Source: Thelonectria olida | Lineage: Eukaryota; Ascomycota; Sordariomycetes; Hypocreales; Nectriaceae | Length of the DNA: 64,000 nucleotides | Assembly: GCA_020736575.1 (NCBI GenBank) | Contig: JAGPYM010000001.1 | Location: 1,488,001-1,552,000 of the forward strand | Direction of reading: 5' to 3' | In this document: positions 56,921 through 64,000 of the stretch, in pieces | Layout: each line of letters starts with the position of its first letter | Position numbering within the stretch: position 1 is the stretch's first letter | The notes under the pieces: generated by a model | The model's database searches: none | Told to the model about the DNA's origin: nothing | What the model saw: only the letters and a program-made list of their open reading frames with translations | Translations under genes and position numbers: made by a program

Positions 56921-57703
56921 TTAGATCTTGCAGCAGTAGCTCTTGCACTCCTTCTTGCCCTTGCACTCGATGTGGAGCTTGGCGTAGGTGATCACGTCCT
57001 TGGGAGCCGGGGGCTTGCCGTAGCCGTACTGGCCGTAGCTGGGGTTCTTGCAGCGGCCACCGTCAATGCCAACCCAGAGGTCATCGCCGCAAAGGTGGGG
57101 GTAGCCAGGTAGCTTCTCGACGGGGATGGAGCAGGTGTTGCCGTTGCAGTACGAGGAGTAGTTGAGGTCCTTGACCTTCTTGGGGCCGTAGCTGGTCTTC
57201 TCGTAGACACCGACGTACGATGTGCCGTGGTCCTTGGGCCAGTACTTGCCGTCGTAAGTGACGACAAGGCACTGAGCAGAGGAGTACTTCTTGCAGTAGG
57301 TAATGGTGCCGGTGACGGTGTAGTCGCTGCCATACTTGCAGTCGACCTTTGAGGTGAAGGAGCCATAATACTTGGGGTATCCCTTCTTCCAGCCGTATTT
57401 GGTGCACTTCAGTTTGTCCTTGGGGCACTTCTTCTTGCAAGAAGGAGGAGGGTAGTAGTTACCGCGCTCCTCAACCTCATCGCGCTCGTCGAGCTCCTCA
57501 CGCTCCTCGAGGTCATCACGCTCCTCAAGGTCGTCACGCTCATCGAGCTCATCGCGCTCGTCAAGGTCGACGAGGTCACGAGAGTAGTGAGGGCACTTGG
57601 GAGGATCGTAGGTGATCTTCTTGCAGTACTTGTCCGGTGGGTAGCCACCAGCAATGACACCGGTGGTGATGAAACCGAGAATGGCAACAGCTGCGACCTT
57701 CAT
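56921..57703 (-). CDS. Secreted Cys-rich protein with six tandem LxxR hexamers
   Basis: Intronless, 260 residues, C-ending codons suggesting strong expression, TATA box (TATAAAG, minus strand 57858-57864). Residues 1-18 are a signal peptide (MKVAAVAILGFITTGVIA). After CKKITYDPPKC comes an array of six hexamers on the pattern [DE]-[LV]-[DE]-E-R-[DEG] at residues 46-81. LxxR is a known alternative processing motif for Kex2-like proteases in pro-domains of some Fusarium effectors, so the array may be a serial cleavage region. The mature part (about 82-260) is Tyr/Lys/Gly-rich, has 14 cysteines (16 in the precursor) and ends in CCKI. No similarity to an enzyme or known structural fold is recognised. 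It lies in gene-poor DNA. Function unknown. Confidence 0.8.
   Translation of the reverse strand: MKVAAVAILGFITTGVIAGGYPPDKYCKKITYDPPKCPHYSRDLVDLDERDELDERDDLEERDDLEEREELDERDEVEERGNYYPPPSCKKKCPKDKLKCTKYGWKKGYPKYYGSFTSKVDCKYGSDYTVTGTITYCKKYSSAQCLVVTYDGKYWPKDHGTSYVGVYEKTSYGPKKVKDLNYSSYCNGNTCSIPVEKLPGYPHLCGDDLWVGIDGGRCKNPSYGQYGYGKPPAPKDVITYAKLHIECKGKKECKSYCCKI
57461..57568 (-). repeat. 18-bp coding minisatellite (six copies)
   Basis: Exactly 108 bp, six 18-bp units, each encoding one LxxR-type hexamer. Units differ mainly at third positions and at GAC/GAG choices, so the protein pattern is better conserved than the DNA. Confidence 0.85.
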
Positions 57704-57857
57704 GGTGACGATTGGTTTCTTTCAAAGAAGAAGAAGAAGAAGTGAATGTGAAAGAAGGAAAAAGAAGAGTGGTTGGGATGTCTTGATGCTTTGGTAATGG
57801 AAGACCGGTGAGTGTTGGTGGTGATTCCAAGTCTCGAAAGGAGGATATCGAGGGCCT

Positions 57858-57864
57858 CTTTATA
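57858..57864 (-). promoter_or_regulatory. TATA box of the secreted Cys-rich gene
   Basis: TATAAAG on the minus strand, 155 nt before the start codon, followed by CT/CA-rich leader sequence with runs of CTTCTT. Confidence 0.6.
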
Positions 57865-58703
57865 CTTGTGAGAGAGAGCCCGTCTTGAGTCGAGGAAGAC
57901 AGAGTGATTGCATTCGATGATGGTCATCCGTCCCTGCGCCCTTCCCTCGTTTCCTCTGGTCCTCATGTGGTCGCTTCGCCGGGTCTTCCCCTTGCGGCGT
58001 CGTGGGAGAAGCAAGGCCAAACAACCACAGCAACCATGCTTGCCAGCCATATGAAGCCATCTACGGCCCAGAACGGACCTGGGTAATCTGTGTGGCAAGG
58101 GCGGGCAGCGAATCGGCGTCTTTGCCCATCACTCAGCTCTCTTTTCTCTGGAGCTGCCCTGTGCCGTTGAGTTATCCCGGTCAATAGTGTCTCTCTTTGA
58201 CTTTTGGACCAGCTCGTATCGCCACAAGCCTCGTTAGGCCACTTTCAACCTCGTCGGGATGCCCCCTCTGGCCTTGGGTGCTGACGGCATGCAGCGTCCT
58301 TTGTCTCCATGCGGAAATGGCTTGCTACTTGTCAATCCTTGGCGGCGGACGCTCGCTGCATGGCCTCAGGCCGGTGTAACATGGTGAGCACAATTTGTTC
58401 ACGGCACATAGGTCATTGGGCGGTGGGACCTGGAGGTTGGAAGAGGCTTGCAGGCGGACATGACAGGAACAGCTCAGGGCGGCAGAGAGAGAGAGCAAAG
58501 AGAGTTCCAATCTAAGTAGCTGCATCAATGGCAGGGACTGACAAGTTGAGACATGTTGAGGCTGTGACTGTCACCTGCGTAAGAGAGGTCAATTCAACGT
58601 TAATTTTACGCGTTAACTGCTACGCGGATACGTATACAACTGCCGGCGCGAGAACTCGTGGTCAAGTGACTTGCACAGCTGTACGAACGGTGGCTGGCTG
58701 GAC

Positions 58704-58731
58704 GTTGTTGGTTGTTGGTTGTTGGTTGTTG
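58704..58731 (+). repeat. Four perfect GTTGTTG copies
   Basis: 28 bp of an exact 7-bp tandem repeat, noncoding. Confidence 0.8.
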
Positions 58732-59091
58732 GCTGGAAGTCCCGCTTCAAACGAGAAACGAGGGGCAGAGCGCCGTGAAGAGACGGCAGCAGTTGGTACG
58801 TACTCGATCGGGTAGAACATAGTGCCGCCGGGGCTGAGAGATTGACCAGGGATCAGGAAGCACGGCCGTTGGATGCAGGCACATAGCACACGGTTGAGCG
58901 AGCCCCAACCTCTGTGCGGTAAGAGCAGAGTGCAAGAAAGGTAGGTAGGTACTAGGTATTCACGGGCTGCTCCTTCGGATATGTAGGTACAAGGATACAA
59001 CCAATGGAACCGGTGCAGGTTTAACCCGGTACCTGCCTTAGATGTAAAGCCGTGTATACACGTTTGTAACCTGGAACTGTGCATGGGCGCA

Positions 59092-59111
59092 GGTACCTAC
59101 CTCTAGGTACC
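59092..59111. repeat. Palindromic GGTACCTA/TAGGTACC
   Basis: An 8-bp perfect inverted repeat with a 4-bp centre (CCTC). A degenerate GGTAGGTACTAGGTA lies about 150 bp to the left. Such GTACCTAGGTAC-like motifs recur in this intergenic region. Confidence 0.55.
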
Positions 59112-60767
59112 TTACTTGCCTCCTGCCATTGTCACTTTATCCATGGCTTATGTCAGTATGTCACTGTCACATCTGACAACGACAGCAACAGCAGCAGATT
59201 TCACTCGGACACTTTTTCTCCTTCACCGTTGCATCATGCACCAGTGTCCATTGCCTTGGCTGGAATAAGGGCCAGAAGATGAGGGAATCTTGCAATGTTT
59301 GACACGCACACCCTCTCGTTGGCTATTTAAAACCACATAGTGGCTATCTACTAGTGTCGATTATATTCTGCTGCCTCTGAATGGTACCTCCACCATCGTG
59401 AACAGACTCGCTTCGGTCCATCGGGCTTTGCTTCACAGGGATGTGAAATTTGGACAGGCCAATTGAAGCCGGCCAATGTCATTCGGCAGTTTCTTCTGCC
59501 GGTTGGCTAGGTTGAAGCCACTGGCTCGTATATGCAATCAGGCGCCCACTGATTTGCCTATTTCGGGTTTTGAAGGTGGTGGTTTCTTCTGATTCGTTTA
59601 TATTGGTGTGTCTGTCTTCTCCATCTCCCTTGCTTCGAGTTATTTCTGGATCATCCTGCGAACAGATGTGAAATATCTATCTGCTAGCAAGCGAGACACA
59701 CACCCTCTCACTCATAGTCACACAGATGAAGGAGAGAAAGAGGGAGAAAGAGGAGAGAGGGAAGCCACACACACATACACACACAAATAAAAAATAAAAT
59801 AAAAAGAGAGGCGTTGGTCATCACGCACACGTTTCCATACACTGCCGCCTTTTGCGCCACCACACGCGCCCACGGGATGCAACCGCTGAGAAGCAACACA
59901 GGTGGTGACAAGGTGCTCAGGCCAGGATGCAAGTTTCAGGTAAGGCTAAGAAGAATAAATGAAGAAAAGAAAAAAAATATGCAATAATCATACACAGTCA
60001 TGCCTATGGTAACAACAATCCCAATCCGTTTTAGCCGTTGGATTGTCCCCTCCTCCCCGCCGATCCGATCGTCTTACCTGTCGGGCCATCGCAACCGATA
60101 CCCGATTCCGCTTAATCCGACGCGAAACGAAACACCGGAGAAGAATTGCTGGAAGAACAGAAATCATGTCGTGCAAGCACTTCGGTCGATTAAGCTTCAA
60201 TACATTACTCCTATCGGCGCATGACGGAATATTTCCCAATAGTGCCTCCTCCCAAGAAACGCCAAAGACATCCATCTTGGCAAGGCCGGTAATATTTGGT
60301 ATGCCTCTATCCCCTTGCTTCGTCTTCTTCTCCTCCAGGCCCAGTCCAGCCCCATATCCCAGATCTTGGCACCCATCAGCTCCAGTAGCCTAACAAGACG
60401 ACACTCCAATGCTTTCCACACTAATCATGCACACTCCCCCTTGAGTCTCCGGATACGCTACCGAACCTATCCATGCGGACAGGGCGTCCGTGCCTGGCCT
60501 AACACTTTGTTTCCTGGTGCTATCATCCTGTCATCATCTAATTGACTTGAGTCTTTTTTCCTTCCGTAAGAGGAGGGTTGAGCTGGCCCGTCATTCGTTC
60601 AGCTCCCGACGCCTCATTGCCCAGGGGGCTTCTATTATTGTCAGCAATATCAACACACCACCCCCCTCTCGCCCAACGACAACAACGACAACGACGGCAG
60701 CTCCATCTTTGATGTGCGCCTGCATGGCAGAATCCAATCTTTCTCTTCTCCTTCTCTCCGCACCGGT

Positions 60768-62388
60768 CTAGGTCAAAGTAGACAAGTTCCACCCTGCCAG
60801 TCGAACCCGGAGCCAGCCAATGCCCACCGCCGCAAGCAAAAAGTTGACACCAGAAAACACTGCCGCGAACCTGTAGCTGCCGCCGTCGTCGGACACAATG
60901 GCTCCAGCGATTGGCGGGCTGGTCAGCGTCCCAATTGCCGCAATCGCCATGACCGTCCCCAGGCGAAAGCCAAGCTCCTCGGGTGGTGAGATGTTGGTCA
61001 CCAGCACCGGGCCTAGCCCAATGCCGGCTCCAGAAGTGATCCCAAAGAGGACCGCAAACGTGATGAAGGCGCAGTCACCTCGTCCCGGAAGCCAAAGAGC
61101 AAGTACCACGACGGCCGAGAGAAGCACCATGACGATCATGACGTTGAAGCGGCCGACCTTGTCGGCCACCAAGTTAGGCACTGTTCGCCCAAAGAAGCTA
61201 TCGAATTTTCTCACGTTAGATTAACGTGGTATCTCACCGGAAAAACGTTGGTAGCTTAACTTACCTGGCACCGTTCATGATGGATACGAGCGAGAGCGCC
61301 AACGACTCCTTCATGCCATAGTGAATGGCTTCTGTCACGATGTAATTGAACGGAACGAACATGCCCCCTGCGTCATGAAGCCTGTCAGCCCATCCAATGC
61401 CATGTGTGCTGCTCGATTTGGACCCTTCGGCACGTTTGCTTCAGAGCGGGAGGGTGGGGGGGGGGGGGCGGCTTACAGTATAGGAAGAAGAAAGTAGCCG
61501 ATACGATGCAAAAGTTGAGCTCGCCGGCTGGCCGCAGGTACATCCAGACATCGAATGGCTGTGGCTTATGCTCCCAGTTAGACGAGACAGCCATGACGGC
61601 AAAGATCATCAAGCCCAGAATCAAGAAGGCACAGGCCCGGACCGTCCAGCTGAAGCCAATGGCCGGGATCAGGTGCTGGGCCATCTGTGGGAACACGACT
61701 CCTCCAATCGATGATCCGGCCACGACGAGACCCAATGCGATGGCCCGCTTCCGGTCAAAGTACGTCTGGGTCTATCGTAGTCCGGCGGTCAGCGGTCTTG
61801 CTCGAAAAGGGCAACGAGGTCGCACATGGATGACGGGTTGTTGTTGGTTGAACTTACGGCTGTGACGGCTGGGGAGAAGACCAGCGATGACCCGATGCCA
61901 GAGCAAATCGATTGGCTCAGCATGATCTGATAGTAGTCATGGGAGATGCTGAGCATCATCAATCCAAACACATGCATGGCCGTCCCAATGAGCATGGGGA
62001 GCCGAGGGCCGTAATTGTCAAACAGTCGTCCTCCAACGGGGGAGAAGAAGAGCATGCAGAAGACTACAGTATACGAGACGGGGAGCATTAGCGCGAACTT
62101 GGCTGAGAGGGATATGACGTTGCAATGGAACTTACACTCCACTGAGGTGATCCAGGAGATGGTCGAGCTGGGGTAGTCCCTGAGTTGATCAATCTCGTAC
62201 ACGGCTTGGAACAGGCCAATGCAATTGACCCAGCCAAAGGTGACAAACAGAGCGGCTGATGCCCCGATAACACACAGCCACGCTCTCAAGCCGCCATCAG
62301 TCGGAGCTGGGCGTTTCTCATCGATTTCTAGAGTCTTTTCGCTGCTCTCAAGGGTAACACCATCGAGGGTTGTCGTGGATCCAGGCAT
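60768..62388 (-). CDS. MFS transporter, monocarboxylate permease type
   Basis: Rebuilt as five exons: 62388-62136, 62063-61858, 61771-61477, 61367-61265, 61197-60768, giving 428 residues. All four introns are GT-AG (72, 86, 109 and 67 nt) and every junction keeps frame; intron 3 contains a run of about 13 C. Features of the MCT-like branch: DGGLRAWLCVIGASAALFVTFG after a hydrophilic N-terminus, GGRLFDNYGPR loop after the second membrane segment, SICSGIGSSLVFSPAVTA, YFDRKRAIALGLVVAGSSIGG, WGMFVPFNYI, and GRTVPNLVADKVGRFN. About 11-12 membrane segments can be counted. Substrate unknown; relatives move small acids or toxins out. It is divergent from a Zn2Cys6 regulator with a 432-bp spacer, a typical metabolic-module arrangement. 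Confidence 0.88.
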
Positions 62389-62820
62389 GGCTGCTGCTGT
62401 TGGGGAACTCTGCGATTGTAGCAGCAAGCGATGGAATATGAGTGTGAAAATGATCTGAATTGATGTCAAATTGAATTGAAATCACCACTGACATGTTTTA
62501 TTATATATCGCTCTTTTGTGACGTTTTCATCTCGGTCTTGAAATCATGGCTTGTGAATTATGGCCGAAGTTCGGCATCGGTGGTAAAAGCTCGGTGCTAA
62601 ACAGAGGCGTCAATATCATGCAGACGGTCGGAGCGCACTTTCCCACCCATCGCCACTTGCTGATTTTATCATCTGAGAGCTCGGCCGCAAAGTTCGGTCA
62701 CCAAGTTCGGTCCTAACCCTCGGTGTTACTCCATGCACTTACACTCATAAGCATCTCATTCATCATCAGCGACGGACATTTCACCCTCAGGTCCGTCCCA
62801 TCAGTGTCGCGCATCTCGCC
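62389..62820. promoter_or_regulatory. Bidirectional promoter with TCGG motifs
   Basis: 432 bp between divergent ATGs. TCGG occurs at least eight times. AAGTTCGGTC is repeated directly at 62690-62699 and 62703-62712 (13-bp period). GCCGAAGTTCGGC (62563-62575) is a palindrome apart from its centre, containing CCG-N5-CGG. These are the half-sites recognised by Zn2Cys6 dimers, and the adjacent gene is such a factor. Binding is inference. Confidence 0.6.
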
Positions 62821-64000
62821 ATGACGCCGCCAGATAACAGCCCGCCCACCAAACGTCGTCGTCGTCGCCGCCCCGCCCGTTCATGCGAGCAGTGCCGACG
62901 TCGAAAGATCCGCTGCGATCAGCATCAGCCCTGCCGGGGCTGTGTCCGGGCAAGGGCCCCGATGCAGTGCACCTATCGGGACGACAGCCCCGTGGACACT
63001 TCGGCAGTGGCAAGCAGACCACCGGGCTTGATACCCCTGGAGTCCCGTTCGAGGACCGCAAGCGAGATTGATGATCCGGCTTCCGCAGCTGCTTATCCCC
63101 GAGATCAACCGCCGCAACCACCACCGCAACAACAACCGTTTCCTCCTCCAGCACAAAAGCGAGACAGACCTGCATCCCTAGAACAAGAATCCAACCACTC
63201 CCCGCACCCAATCCAACAATCCTCACCGTCATTCCTCAGCTCCTCCTCATCCATCCGCCCAGTTACACCTCGCCTACGCAATGTCCCCGAAAAGACAAAA
63301 CTCTTTGGCCAAACTCACTGGCTGCACACCGCAGAGAAGTTCCCGGTCTCGGGCAGATTCCATCCCGTCGACTTTGAGCCAAACTTCAACGACGCCAAGG
63401 CAGACCTGCTGGAAGCCCTCAATGATGCTCGGAACCTCCGGTTCGCCATGAAGGCCCTGCACAGAGTCAAGCTGGAGGAGCCCATCCGCGACCTTCGCTG
63501 CACTTTGCCTGTCCGCGAAGTGTGCTGCTCTCTGGCCCGCGACTACGTCCGCACCTTTGAGCCTTTGTACCGAATCATCCACGTGCCATCCTTTTGGAGG
63601 GACTACAACCGCCTTTGGGAGATGCCATGCGAGGGACCTCCACTTCCAACTGTCTTCATGGTCAAGCTCAGTCTGATCCTTGCCATCGGAACCACATTTT
63701 ACAAAGCAGCCGATGACAACGAACTGAATGACCTTCGTCAGCTCGCTCAGACGTGGATCCAGAACGCCCAGTGGTGGCTCACCGGTCCAGCAGAGAAGTC
63801 CACGTACAACCTCGACGGCCTGCAGGTATTCTGCCTCCTTCTCCTAGCACGCCAAACCACATTCAACTGCACAGGAGGGACTTCATGGCTCTCTGCCGGA
63901 TCTCTCCTGCGCATGGCCATTACCATGGGGCTTCACCGTAACCCCAAACTCTTCCCAACGGTTACGCCGCTCCAGCGGGAGCTCCACGCACGACTCTGGG
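62821..64000 (+). CDS. Zn(II)2Cys6 transcription factor, 3' end outside window
   Basis: Open frame from ATG at 62821 without a stop to the window end (393 codons visible). Cys at 22, 25, 32, 38, 41 and 50 form a perfect binuclear cluster (C-x2-C-x6-C-x5-C-x2-C-x8-C), preceded by KRRRRRR. A Pro/Gln-rich linker (about 85-150) leads into the fungal_trans domain with LARDYVRTFEPLYRIIHVPSF, ILAIGTTFY and, near the edge, SLLRMAITMGLHRNPKLF followed by ELHARLW. This is the usual order, so roughly half of the protein is present. Its divergent position next to the MFS gene suggests it is a pathway regulator of that transporter and possible neighbours beyond 64000. Confidence 0.92.
   Translation, partial: MTPPDNSPPTKRRRRRRPARSCEQCRRRKIRCDQHQPCRGCVRARAPMQCTYRDDSPVDTSAVASRPPGLIPLESRSRTASEIDDPASAAAYPRDQPPQPPPQQQPFPPPAQKRDRPASLEQESNHSPHPIQQSSPSFLSSSSSIRPVTPRLRNVPEKTKLFGQTHWLHTAEKFPVSGRFHPVDFEPNFNDAKADLLEALNDARNLRFAMKALHRVKLEEPIRDLRCTLPVREVCCSLARDYVRTFEPLYRIIHVPSFWRDYNRLWEMPCEGPPLPTVFMVKLSLILAIGTTFYKAADDNELNDLRQLAQTWIQNAQWWLTGPAEKSTYNLDGLQVFCLLLLARQTTFNCTGGTSWLSAGSLLRMAITMGLHRNPKLFPTVTPLQRELHARLW

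Larger units (their letters stand above)
57704..60767. other. Gene-free stretch, 3.1 kb
   Basis: Left part holds the secreted-protein promoter. Other contents: four GTTGTTG copies (58704-58731), an inverted GGTACCTA/TAGGTACC motif (59092-59111), and purine-rich GAGA and CA tracts near 59740-59800. No gene supported. Confidence 0.55.

Noticed and set aside
56921..57703. Calling the LxxR-array protein a RiPP precursor such as a dikaritin
   Set aside because: Repeats lack the usual KR Kex2 sites and a conserved core peptide, and no UstY-type oxidase gene is nearby.

Overview
This window is nuclear DNA of a filamentous ascomycete, most likely a sordariomycete and probably Hypocreales. The evidence is short GT-AG introns of about 46-181 nt with CTAAC/CTGAC-like branch sites, strongly C-ending codons in the best-expressed genes, and lineage-typical families: a DUF7918 protein, a CFEM/PTH11-type receptor, Zn(II)2Cys6 regulators, a fungal Hsf1, and a Sordariomycete-type C2H2 protein. 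No rRNA, tRNA, CRISPR array or intact transposon was found. Eighteen protein genes are supported, several rebuilt exon by exon, plus one weak candidate.

Layout. 0.9-12.5 kb: a PPIL3-type cyclophilin (cyp10), a secreted Ser/Thr-repeat protein, heat shock factor hsf1, a second spliceosomal cyclophilin (cwc27) and an unrecognised 273-residue protein. 12.4-16.8 kb holds no gene I can support and leads into aldehyde dehydrogenase aldA (16.8-18.5 kb). After another empty stretch comes a five-exon DUF7918 gene (21.4-22.6 kb), then a small hairpin-rich repeat island (23.2-23.5 kb) and a large WD40 protein of the MAPKBP1/WDR62 type (24.1-27.1 kb). 30.6-42.2 kb is a compact housekeeping block: rgp1 (Ypt6 GEF subunit), a bromodomain protein resembling NuA4 Bdc1/BRD8, gpi3 (first step of GPI anchor synthesis) and dbp6 (60S ribosome assembly helicase). 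43-49.3 kb carries a multi-exon C2H2 protein, a 66-residue protein and a Zn2Cys6 regulator.

The right end is more accessory: a six-exon CFEM/PTH11-like receptor (51.8-53.5 kb), a DUF2470 membrane protein (54.5-55.1 kb), a cysteine-rich secreted protein with six tandem LxxR-type hexamers (56.9-57.7 kb) isolated in gene-poor DNA, and a divergent pair made of a monocarboxylate-type MFS transporter and a Zn2Cys6 regulator that runs off the window. Their shared 432-bp promoter contains repeated TCGG half-sites, including a 10-bp direct repeat and a CCG-N5-CGG palindrome, which suggests a locally controlled transport or metabolic module continuing beyond position 64000.

The best candidates for something undescribed are the LxxR-array secreted protein, the MFS/regulator promoter, the degenerate CFEM receptor, and the hairpin island. 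All gene models come from reading the sequence by eye. Splice sites were checked for frame and family continuity but not against transcripts.
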